A stretch of 64,000 nucleotides of DNA from Chlorokybus atmophyticus. Lineage: Eukaryota; Streptophyta; Chlorokybophyceae; Chlorokybales; Chlorokybaceae. The position numbers and the translations under genes were made by a program. Position 1 is the first letter of the stretch; every line of letters starts with the position of its first letter. Shown here piece by piece: positions 10,121 to 21,157 of the stretch. The stretch spans positions 288,633 through 352,632 of the forward strand of contig RHPI01003009.1 of NCBI GenBank assembly GCA_009103225.1, written 5' to 3'. Under the pieces are notes generated by a model. That model had not been told where the DNA came from. It worked only from the letters and a program-made list of their open reading frames with translations, and made no database searches.

Positions 10121-11821
10121 GCGGCAGCAGGACGTGCAACATGAGCAGGCAGGGTGGAGCGGCCAGAGTGGACTCGTAATCATGCGTGATCTTTCACCAC
10201 TCGAGGGTTTCCCTTCTGGTGGTCAACAGTTTCCGCAGCTATGGCGAGTTCTCGCTTTGTTGCTTGAGCTATGCTTGCGAGTTACCGTGATGGTAGGTTT
10301 TTACTTGTGACAGTATGATCATTAGGCTGGGCCAATTGCGTGCATTAAGCAACTCCTTGCTTGCTATCTTGGCCTACTCGTAGTGAGCACCGTATGCAAG
10401 GGCTGATACATGTTTTCTGATATATTGATGTGAGGACCCTCGACACATGCCCCTCGATAAAGGTTGCAGTGCGGTGAACATGACTCAGGCGTTCTACTAG
10501 AGTTGATTAATTATACCCGCATTTACCAACATACTCAACACGCAGGATATGCTCGTGGCCGTTATGCATACGGCATGTTATCATGTGACTCATACACCCC
10601 GAGCAGCTTCCCCAAACTCTGTGGCTTATGTGACCTCCAGCTGAGCTGTCATTGCATCAATTTTGCTTTGGCGGTAACTGCTTTGTCACCTCGTCCATCT
10701 CCAACACGCGCTGGCTCCATGAGCTCGTGCATGTAAAGCAAAAGTAGATGTGCGCATTTTCATAAGATCTTTGTACAACCCCGAAAGGGTCTACGCCACA
10801 TGTGCACATGACAGTAGGGTCCCACCCCGATGGTGCTCAGCCTCAGCAAGCTCTCAACCTTTATTATCATTGACCTGCAACATGGCGGTCGCTGCGGATG
10901 GAGCCATGGACATTGGCAAGTTCAGTCCTGCTTGCTGCTGCGTGGCGTGGACGTGGCGGAGGCGGCGTGCTGCTGGTGCTGGCAAGTGATCCCTGGTCCT
11001 TGCTGCTGTTCTTCCCTTCCCCCAACCCCCTCCCTTCCTCTAGCGTCTAGCTAGCGCACTTGGTTAGCATAGAGGGCCCCCCACCCCGTGTTCTGCTTCT
11101 GCTGTGCTGTGCTGTGCTGTGCCGTTGCTCTTGGTCATATAATGCCATTGGCCCTGGCCCGTATCATGGCCCCTGTGTTGTGCCTTGTACAAGCGTCCAA
11201 TAGCAGTGCGGCCAAAGCAAGACCATGCCCAGACCCCACGCAAGCTTACTCTGTTTACAGATGTCACAAGCACTTGTATGGCGGCTTTTGGAGTTTGTGT
11301 GACGTACAAACAATACTGAACACAATGACGGATGCATAGTGACATGAAATGCAAGCAGCAAGCACAGTGTCAGACATGCCACGATCAACACCATTATATG
11401 TTTTAACCACAGGGCTGATCAAGCACCTCAGCAAACTAGCGACACTACCATTAGCACCCCATTAGCCATGCAAGCATGCATATGTTATCATCTGCCCAGT
11501 GGCTGTGACACACGGCACTCCTGCGAGTGATAGTGACGACAAGTAAAGACCTACTTAAGAGGTGGGGTTGTCGGTAGATGTGTTGCTAAGATTTGTTGCT
11601 GTGCTGTATATTGTGGGGGAGTGACACCTGCTGTTACCCTGCAACTCTTGCCACATATTCCGTTTGCAACATGGCTCGGTTGATATGACACAACACTGCA
11701 TAGCAACAAGTTTCCTAACCTTGCGACCAGAGCGCATGGGGGCAGGCAAGCGAACAGGTGATGAGGGCCAAACACGCTCATACATGTGAGCCACGGCAGG
11801 GCATTAGGAAAGACATGTTAA
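10121..11821. other. Intergenic region between convergent genes
   Basis: Lies between the 3' ends of SAR1 (+) and CBP80 (-). It presumably holds both 3' UTRs. A short GCTGT tandem run occurs near 11101-11122. No supported gene is seen. A GC-richer patch at 10880-10985 has an ATG and an open frame, but it is short and has no recognised motif. Confidence 0.5.
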
Positions 11822-14800
11822 TCACGGACACATGTGGCAGTCACTGGCGGAGGAGGCCGCGCGAATGCGCTCGTGGACCGTGTCGGAGAAGATGAGCTGC
11901 AGCTTTGGCGCCAGAGGCACCAGCTCCGCGTGGAAGTTGCGACAGAACATCCTCAGGTAGCCCAGCGTCTTCGCCACCCACGCCTCGCTGTGGTCTGGTC
12001 ACGCACACCGCACAAACACACAATCAGATGACCACAGTGTGATGCCTATACATTCCTTCACAAAAGTCGGCCATTACTACTGACCTGCTCTCTGGTCTTC
12101 CACCTCCATGGTGGCTGTTCCCGCGCCATTATTATCGGCTGCCCCATTGCTTTGCGACAGGCGCTCTGATATGCTCTCCACAAAGCGCTCAAACAGCACC
12201 ACAAACAAGTCCTGCAAACACACGCATGCACAAGAGATTTGCTTTGGACTGGCCACTCCTTGTCCAAGTCCAAGTCCAGCAGCACGCCCTCTCACCTCTT
12301 GTTCTTTGATGGCTCGTCCCAGCAGCGCCTGCTTGACCTCCATCTGCTCCTCAGCGGCGTCCACCTCCTCCTTGACGTTGCCCCCTTGCCCCTTGGCCGC
12401 CTCCGCCGCCCTGCCCGCCGCCGCAACGTCCGCGCGCAAGTCCGCCGTGCGCGCGTGCGTCTTGTTCACCGCATTGCGCAGCACCTCCCACACCCTGTCC
12501 GACACGTGGAAGACCGACGCCTGCGCCGGCGAGAACGCCCAGTGCACAATGGTGGTGTTGGCCACCAGGCGCTTGGCCATCAGCTGGTCGATCACGATGG
12601 CCGTCCACTGCGACGAGTCGCACCAGAAGGAGGCCACGATGTCCAGGAGAGACAGCTGCGCGTTGACGTCAGGCAGCAACTTTTGGAGGAGAGGCTGAAA
12701 GCGCTCGAGGACGGTGACGGTGTGCGTGAAGCTCTTGGACCCGATGTTGAGCAGCGTCTGCGCCACCACCTCCTGCGAGGCGCGCAGACCCAGACCGACC
12801 AGCTTCTCCTCCGCCCACTGCAGCGCCTCGCGCGCGCCCTTCTTCGCGCGCACGAGACCGTATAGCTCGTTCGACAGCGCCGACTCGTTACTTGTGGCCG
12901 CCATCTCCTCCTCCTTCACATCCGCCACCACCTCCTCCGAGTACTTGAAGTGCGCCTTCGGCTCCGGAGGCATCAGCTCCACAAAACCCTCTGGCAGACT
13001 CTGCACACGCACAATGCTCATCATCATCATGCATGCAACGCAACGCAAGCGTATGTGTGATGGGGTGGAGTGTGCGGGTGGCGTACCTGCCGTATCCTTC
13101 CGTGGTACGACAGGCGTATCAGTCGCTCGATGACGGACGCGACAAACACTCGCTGGGGGTGCCACGGCGACAGCTGTAGCACGTCGCCCCACTCTTGCCA
13201 GGGCCACACGTAGTTGAAGTTGGATCTGAACAGAGAAAGAGAGACTGAGAGCACTAGACAGAAGCGCCCTTCATCAGCGACTCCTGTAGTGCTTCAGTAC
13301 AGAGGTTGCTGCAAAACACGCATTGCATTGATCACGATGACCACATGACAACCACCCATGTGGGGCTTACAGGTGGTGACTGAGCCATTCTGCCAACCGC
13401 CAAGCGCAGTCCACGTCCAGGCGGGGCAGCTCTTGATATAGACTCTGCGCACGACACACACGCGTGCTCCAGTCAATCTCTCAACGCGACGCACAAACGC
13501 CACATTCTCTTTTGCACGCGACTTGCTGCTTACATTGGCTGCGCGTGCGAGCAATGGGGGAAACTCGGTGGGTCGCATCTGCCAAGCACACAAGCACGCA
13601 TGCGGTCATTGCATGCTTAAGCGTGCAGGGTGATCTGGCAACGCTGTCTGTCATGCCCGCTATGTGCGCCAGCCATGTTCACTGCTGCTCGCCAGCTCCT
13701 TACCTTACATACATCCATGATCACGACAGCATAGTACACGGGCTTGAACGGAGGGGACGGGAGCATCATCATCTGCATGCGAGCATTGACGAGACTACGT
13801 CAGTACTCGACTTCTTCTGATCAAGCAACATCACACAAGGCGCTGCTGGCAGCAAAGAAAGGGGCGCGCGTGGACATGCCTGGCCCAGGATCGTCTCCAC
13901 TAGCAACGAGTCATTGCGGGGGATGAGCGTGGCCAGCCTGAACGAACACTCCCTACGACTGCAAACAACCAGCAACAGACTCGCTCAACTTTACCAACAA
14001 AGCATAATGATGGACAGCCCACGCAATCCCTGCGCACAACGAGGCGCTGACTTGGCATTGAAGTGGTACAGCGTGTCGACTATGCCGAGCTCCGCCACGC
14101 TGCGCTCCAGAGGTTGCAGATTCTGCGCACACCACAACGATGAGCCATGCCACAGCGCAGAAGCAGCAACCAATGAGCGAGTGACCTGCTCTGTCTTTGC
14201 CGTTGGCAGCAACCGGAAGAGCACGCGCGGCGGGTACGCGCGGATGATCGCCAGGCGAGCGACGTCGGCATTGCCGCCCGGCAGGTCAAAGCCCGGGAAA
14301 CCCACGGCACCAAACTCGTGAGGCTCCGACTCTGCGAGCTGCTGTCCAAACGCCGCGTGAAGCGTCGGCACTGCCGCGAGCGAGACAACCAACCACATCA
14401 GTACATCGATGGACAACCAACAAAAGCACCAACACGCAGACACAGGTGCGTTCCGCCGCTCTCACCGCAGTTGAGCGACCAGGCTGAGGTCGCTCTTGTC
14501 TCAGTGACTCGCTGCCAGATGTCGTCCAGATAGTCCTGAGCACAACAAAGCAATGAGTATGGAGTATGGAAGCGGCTTGGGTGCCGATTGAGGCGGTGGT
14601 GTGCAACCAAGTGTGCCCCCGTGCGTTATTTGAGGATACGCTGTGACTGGAGTTGGATGGGTCTAAACCTGGCTTGTCGCCTCCGGTGGCTGTTGCAGAG
14701 CGTGCAGAGCCGCAGGTGCAAAGCTCCGTCTCTTTTGCATGTACTCTTCAGTGCTGGACAGCAGCGCCTCAAACCCCTCTGTGGCCTTCTGCAAGCGACA

Positions 14801-17278
14801 GAATGCATCAATAGACCATGCAACGCAGCACGCAAATGAAATGAGAGTTGTGGGTTTTTATAGGACGTACCTCCGCGAGGGTTAGCGCTCCCCATGGCAG
14901 CATGGCCAGCACGGCAAACACGTAGTAGTCCGCGCGCGGCTGCCACACCGGACGGTCCGGCCTGCCCGCCGTCTCCAACGCGTACCCCACCATCTTGCCC
15001 GCCACTTCCAGCAATGTCGCCGGCGCCAACACGCTGCTGTTCACCTGCTCGATGCACACGAAGCAGTTGGTACGCGACACAGTGCGGGGACTTCACGAGT
15101 ATGCATGAGTAGCGCTTGAAGAGGAAGCCAAGGCACGTACCAGTGCTGCCAAAAACCGGAGTAGCACTTTGATCGTGTTGACGCCAGCGCTGTCCAGGCC
15201 GTGCTGTGGTGGTCAACACAATGCGCAAAACCAGTCAGTCAGTCAATTGGTCCATACTGAGCCATAAGCTCATCACTCTTTCAGCACAGGAATGACACTG
15301 ACCTGCAACTCTGTGTGTGTCCTCTCAACGATCTCAGCCACAACTGGGCGGTTGTCCTTGTTCAGCAACCCCACCTAGCCAGAGCGACGCATGCCGTCCA
15401 TCAGCACACGACATGCTTGGCAATCGCTACACGAGCATCAACGCCCATACCAAGACGCCGTAGATGTGCACTTTGGTTGGCAGCTCCAGCACGGACCGCA
15501 CAACCACCTGCTCAGTGCAAGGAGAGAGAAAGATAAGCAACAGCAGTCATGGCATCGCATCAGCAGCACGAGAGCGGACGAGCCAGGTGCTTACGTCGAT
15601 GACGTCTTGCTGGTACTCTTCGAGCGCAGCCGGCAGCATGCTCACCAGCTGCACCTGCCACCACCACCACATACACATGTGCCAGCATTGAAAATGGCGC
15701 TTTCAACCCACTGACTGCATGAGGGGTGACACGCACAAAGGGGGGGCGGGNNNNNNNNNNNNNNNNNNNNNNNNNNNNNNNNNNNNNNNNNNNNNNNNNN
15801 NNNNNNNNNNNNNNNNNNNNNNNNNNNNNNNNNNNNNNNNNNNNNNNNNNNNNNNNNNNNNNNNNNNNNNNNNNNNNNNNNNNNNNNNNNNNNNNNNNNN
15901 NNNNNNNNNNNNNNNNNNNNNNNNNNNNNNNNNNNNNNNNNNNNNNNNNNNNNNNNNNNNNNNNNNNNNNNNNNNNNNNNNNNNNNNNNNNNNNNNNNNN
16001 NNNNNNNNNNNNNNNNNNNNNNNNNNNNNNNNNNNNNNNNNNNNNNNNNNNNNNNNNNNNNNNNNNNNNNNNNNNNNNNNNNNNNNNNNNNNNNNNNNNN
16101 NNNNNNNNNNNNNNNNNNNNNNNNNNNNNNNNNNNNNNNNNNNNNNNNNNNNNNNNNNNNNNNNNNNNNNNNNNNNNNNNNNNNNNNNNNNNNNNNNNNN
16201 NNNNNNNNNNNNNNNNNNNNNNNNNNNNNNNNNNNNNNNNNNNNNNNNNNNNNNNNNNNNNNNNNNNNNNNNNNNNNGGGGGGGGGGATCGCACAAGCGT
16301 GCGGGTGGCTTACAAGTGTTGGCTCAAGAGGAGGAGGCGCCATGCCTGTGTTAGGGTCTGCATCGCCCAGCCTCACGATGTGCGCGCGGAGCCTGCATGG
16401 AGGGAGCGGGCGTGTTACGACCACAGCACTGTTGGTGGTGATGAGTTCATCCATGGACACGCTTCATTGACTCCAAGCACGACAAATTTGTAGGGCGCGA
16501 GTCCTTGAGGGGTGTGCGTGTAAGAGAGCTGCCCCACATGAAGGAGCAGAGACGGCAAGACTTCATGCACGCATACCGGGTACACCACCATCACTCAGGC
16601 TCAGTGTTGTGAAAGCTGCTGCTTACTCTTGCAGTTCTGGTGGCGGTGGGAGACAGTGCTGGCGAGCGTGCCGCACCATCGGTTCCTCACTTCCGTCATC
16701 TGAGGACAGAGACAACCCACTATCATCTCCATCAGCAAATACAGACGGAATCATCATGGCTGAATGCTGGCTGCATCCCCACTTCAGCTGCCAACCACGC
16801 AGAACGCAAGCATGCAGCAAGACAGGGCAGGGAATCTGCGTGCGTGTATCTATCTGCATTGCGAGCGCGAGTACAAGATTCTCTCTCCAACAAGCAAGAT
16901 GTGACCCGATCATGACACAGGTGATAGCTCCATGCGTAATCATGTAACAATCTGTTTCGGAGAGACAGAAAGCGTAGCGCAGCATGCATATCCGTCGCTG
17001 CAACCGATGCTGTTCGTGCACTGCAAGACAGTGACTGAGACTTTGGCTGTGTGTTGTTCATGCCAATGCCATGAGCCTTGTCGATGGGTGTGCATGCGTG
17101 AAGGACGAATGCAAAAGCCACACTCCACCCCACCTTGGTATTTGAATCGTCGTGGCCCGCCGCCACGCAGCGTTTGCTGCGCATTTTGCTGCGGCGGCGG
17201 CAGTTCGACCTCCGGCATCGCGCCCGTGTCGTCGCCGACGGGGTCTGGCCCGGCGTCAGCGTCAGCGTCGTCCGCCAT
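11822..17278 (-). CDS. CBP80: Nuclear cap-binding protein subunit 1 (CBP80)
   Basis: CBP80 pairs with CBP20 to bind the m7G cap of nuclear transcripts and is built of three MIF4G-like helical domains. Seventeen exons close in phase: 15654-15595, 15507-15451, 15374-15303, 15203-15141, 15044-14871, 14788-14669, 14535-14466, 14370-14186, 14122-14052, 13958-13880, 13772-13704, 13578-13534, 13444-13371, 13225-13087, 13000-12296, 12211-12085, 11994-11822 (760 residues). Family landmarks include YGVL then GLLNKDNRP (first MIF4G), ADYYVFAVLAMLPWG, EWLSHHLSNFNYVWPW, LSYHGRI and the large helical exon with QWTAIVIDQLMAK. The 5' end is less certain: exons 17278-17134 and 16699-16627 join in phase, but a likely exon near 16540-16400 and the gap 15751-16277 leave the N-terminus incomplete. 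The intron after 13880 starts GC rather than GT. Confidence 0.9.
15751..16277. other. Assembly gap inside CBP80
   Basis: A run of undetermined bases interrupts the 5' part of the CBP80 gene. Both edges are G-homopolymer-rich (GGGGGGGCGGG before, nine G after), a common cause of sequencing failure. At least part of the N-terminal coding region may be missing. Confidence 0.95.
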
Positions 17279-17610
17279 CAACCGCGCCTGCCTAGCCTAC
17301 CCCCGCCCCTCCGCCGCCCCTCCCACACCAACGGCACACGCAACCCTAATGTAATGCTGGCGAACTAGGCGAGTGGGATGCGCAGCCCGGGCGGAGAGTG
17401 GTTATCGCAGGCCCATGCAGGATGCTGCTGATGGCGTATGTGTGTTGTTTGGGGGCCAGCAGGACAGGACTGGTAGTCGTCGTTGGCTGTTGGCTGAATA
17501 TCAGAAACGGGCAAACCACAACCACCTCGTCCCCATGCACACAGTAGCGTTCCTGTTTGCTGTAGTGGCAGTGGCGGCGTGACTCCATCGACCAGACCAG
17601 CCCGTCCACC
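17279..17610. promoter_or_regulatory. Divergent promoter region CBP80/EXO84
   Basis: The proposed start codons of CBP80 (-) and EXO84 (+) are 332 bases apart, facing outward. The interval must carry both 5' UTRs and probably a shared bidirectional promoter. No TATA box is obvious. Confidence 0.5.
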
Positions 17611-20600
17611 ATGTCCTCCTCCTCCGCTCCCGGCCACCGCCACCACCGCACCGCCAGCCGCCTCCACGACAAGGTGATGGGCGTCCGTTCCCGCGCGCGT
17701 GCCAAGACGGGGATAGGAGGAGGAGGCCATGGGGGACACGGGGGAGGAGGGTCCACCGCCAGCAAGGTCGATGAGGCGATGGCGCAGGAGCTGATGGCGC
17801 TCGAGTCGCTGCAGCACAGCCTGCAGGAGAAGGAGTACGACGCGGAGGGCTTTGTCAAGAGACACTTCACGCTGTTCGGAGAAAAGGTAGGAGGACAGGA
17901 GGGAGGGGGTTGTTAGTAGTGCGAGCGTACATACCGCACACCGGTAGCACATGTATGCTCATGCATGTGTGTACACGTGCATGCGCTATTTGAACATTAC
18001 ATATGTATCTTAGTATATATGCACAGCTATCTATCTATGCGGATATGTATCGTATCTATGCTATCGTGATGCAGTCCTTGGCGAATTGATCATAGCACGT
18101 CGCACACTCAACTCCCCGTGTCAGAATAATGTTCAACCTGCAAAGGTCATGCTGACAGACACTCGTCATCACACAGCTGCCACACCACCAAACACTAACA
18201 ACCAACCCCGTGTGCGTGCGCATACCAGAATGTAGCCATCATTGTCACACTCACACGTCCATACAACCAGAGAGCCTGTCTGTTTGACACGAGCACACAG
18301 CAGCAACACTCCGCGCAGCGTGTGTGCAGATGAGTGCTGTCAAGCTCGACTTATGGTTGTCTGCTATGTTTTTCAATCCAGTAACATAGCAGTAGTCCTA
18401 CTATGTGTGTGCAACTGCAGCGCTGACTAGCTCGGTCTTGGGATGGACATTGTAGTGCGCCAGTGTGCCACTCACGTGGTCAATTTGATGATGCAGAAAG
18501 TGCGTATGCTGTGCGAGGAGCTGCAGAGCATGAAGCAGAAGGTGGCTGCAGACATGCGCACGACCGTCTACACCAACTACAGCCACTACATACGGTACTC
18601 CTCACTCGCAGCATGCATGTTGCACGCACACTGTGCACGTGTCAACACATTCACCCTGCGCAGTACGTCCAAGGAGATGTCTGATCTCGAGGCTGAGGTT
18701 CTTTCCCTCCGCGGCCTCCTCTCCTCCGCCGCGGCCGTGGTCAACAGCCTTCAGGACGTCCCCGCCCTCGCTCCCACGGGAGTAGACTCGTCCACCTCCG
18801 CCAAGCCACAGCCACGCGCAACGGGCGAGGACAACGACGACGACGACGACATGGACGAGGAGATGACGGAGGGCCTGGACGCCATCGACGTGCTTCTCGC
18901 CGAGCGCCGCGTGGACGCCGTGATCGACGCGCTGGAGGAGGGCGCCGAGATGGTGCGCGAGATGGGGTCGGGTGCGGCCGAGTGGGAGCGCGCGTTGGCC
19001 GAGAGACGTCACCGCTTGGCGGAGATGCTCGTGTCGGCCGCGCACGAGCCCTCCGCTGGCGCCAACGAGCTTCGTGGCGCCGTGGCCGCCTTCGCTCGCC
19101 TCGGCGACCGCGCTCGCGCCCACGCCCTCCTGCTCGCGTGCCACTCGGAGCGTCTCCAGCGCGCCACGCGTAGCTTACGGCCCACGGCGGCGGCGGGGTC
19201 GGGGGCGGGGTCGAGCGGAAGCGCGTATGTCTCGGAGATGAGTCAGATGGTGTTTGCGACGGTGGCGGCGGCGGCGAGAGACGCCACCGTCGTGTTTGGG
19301 ACGGAGCCGGGAAGGTCGTCGGCGCTGTTGTTGTGGGCCATCGCGGAGACGGAGAGACGCGCCGCGCTGCTCAAGAGAAACGTCCTCGCGTTCACGTCCA
19401 GCGGCGCCGCGGGGTTCCACACCGCCGTCGAGTGCTTCCAGGTACGCACACGTGATGTGCTGCCGCTCTCTGCCAAAGCCCTTTCCCTCACGTTGTGTTG
19501 TTGCGTGTCAGATAGCGTCGGCGCATTGCGCGGGTTTGGCGTTGCAGCAGCAGGGGCTGGCGCTGCTGCCCGTACTGGAGAGGGCGCTGCAGCCGAGCCT
19601 CGCCGAGGCCCTCTCCCTCGAATTCGCGCGCCTGGAGGAGGCCATCACCGCTGCCGGTGCGCCGCGTGTTTTCATGTCACTCAAGCGCGCGCACGCAACC
19701 AGCTCACTAATGGCAAACTCTGCGCGCAGCCATCTACGACGACTGGCAGGCGCACCCTTGCCCTGAGCTGGAGGCGCTGGCGGGGCAAGAGCAGGCCGTC
19801 GGTCTGCTGCAGCCGGTGGAGGGCGGACTCGCATCGGACAAGCGGGCCTCCACCAAAGTCAGCCTCACAAGCAGCGGACTGATCGTCTTCCAGCACGTAC
19901 AGGTACCTGTGACTATGCGCATGCATGTAGGACACAGGAACACCCGAGCGTAGTGTACATGAACGCTAAGCTCAGGGTCTGCGGTGAGTAGGACTTCATT
20001 GTGGACGCGGGGCCGGTTGCAGGGATGCTGCTCCCCGCCATTGCGACGGGGCTGACCGACCTGTACGAGAAGTACCTGCGCATGCTGGGGCAGGCACTCG
20101 CCGTGGGAACGCCCGCCACAGACACGCCACCATCGTCATCCGACGGCAGCACCAGCGATGCAACTCTCCCCGAAAGCAGCAGCAAGAGTCAAACGGTGTG
20201 TGCACGAGGGAGAGAAAGGTTGTCGTGGTTGGTGGCGCGTATCCTCATTTGTGTTCCCTGCTGAGAGCAGGTGCGGCTTGCGAGCACGGCGGCACAGCAG
20301 CTCGCGGTGATGGTGAACGCGACGGCCATCGGTGAGGGCCTGCTGGTGCACTCCATGAAGCAGCTCGTCGACATGGCCGTGTCGCTCGCGGCCGCAGCGG
20401 GACTGCGACCCGCCGCCACAGACCAGGCAAGTGCAGGGGCAACAACGTGTTGTCATCAAAGTCATGGTTTGATCTCACCCAGAGCGCGTTGTGGTGGTGG
20501 CAGACGTGGCCCGAGCAGGACGTGGTGAGGCTTCGCGTGCTGCGGGCCTCGCTGAAGCTCAAGGACCTGTACTGCAGCAAGCGCGTGGGTGAGCTCGTTC

Positions 20601-21157
20601 AGGCCGAGGGCTCCAGCCTCCGCCTCCCCGCCGACGGCTACCTCTCCCTCGACCGTCGCATGGCGGGTCGCCTCGCCGACGTGCGCTCGCGCATGCCGCC
20701 CTCCCCGCCCGTGCAAGCGCTGCTGCGTGTGATGCAAACCTTCCAGGCCGAGGCGGCCGCGAGCTTCCCGTGGGGCGGGCGCGGCGCCGTGGCACTGCAG
20801 ACACGCCTCCTCGAGGCTGTGGTAGTTGTGCTCGCGGGTGATGCCGCCTTTTGGGTCAAGCTGCAGAGCGGGAAACTTGGGATAATCGGTCTCCAGCAGT
20901 TGTATGTGGACTTGCACTTTGTGCTGGAGATGGCCACAGCGGGGGGGTACCATTCCCGCGGACTGCGCAAGGTTGTGCTGGACAGCCTCCAGAAGGCTAT
21001 CGAGCTATGCGCCGTGGGAGCCGACGCATTGCGAGACTTTCATAAAGACCTGCAGGAGGCATGGTTCAGACAGAACGCCGCACTATGCCTTCATGAGCTC
21101 TCACGCGCCAACTCACTACTACTATCCGGCACCAGCGCTGGCAGGACACCCGCTTGA
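17611..21157 (+). CDS. EXO84: Exocyst complex component EXO84
   Basis: EXO84 is one of the eight exocyst subunits that tether secretory vesicles to the plasma membrane. Exons 17611-17886, 18497-18594, 18664-19441, 19512-19656, 19730-19902, 19992-20195, 20271-20426 and 20483-21157 join in phase to 834 residues, slightly longer than land-plant EXO84 proteins. The N-terminal helical part has the VPS51-like segment (CEELQSMKQKVAADM, then DLEAEVLSLRGLL). An acidic run (about six Asp) is followed by IDVLLAERRVDAVIDALEEG, the start of the conserved C-terminal helical bundle, and a Trp-rich stretch near ALWWWQTW. The last intron (20427-20482, only 56 bases) begins GC. Assignment rests on helical pattern and local motifs, so another exocyst or CATCHR subunit is a remote alternative. 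The start lies 332 bases from the divergent CBP80 start. Confidence 0.82.

Noticed and set aside
12239-12865. Plus-strand ORF of 208 codons opposite CBP80
   Set aside because: Arg/Leu-rich shadow of the large CBP80 exon, with no motif of its own.
15751-16277. Long ORFs spanning the gap
   Set aside because: They consist almost entirely of undetermined bases.
18602-19144. Long minus-strand ORF opposite EXO84
   Set aside because: It is a mirror of the GC-rich EXO84 exon. The plus strand has the recognisable protein and the splice phases.
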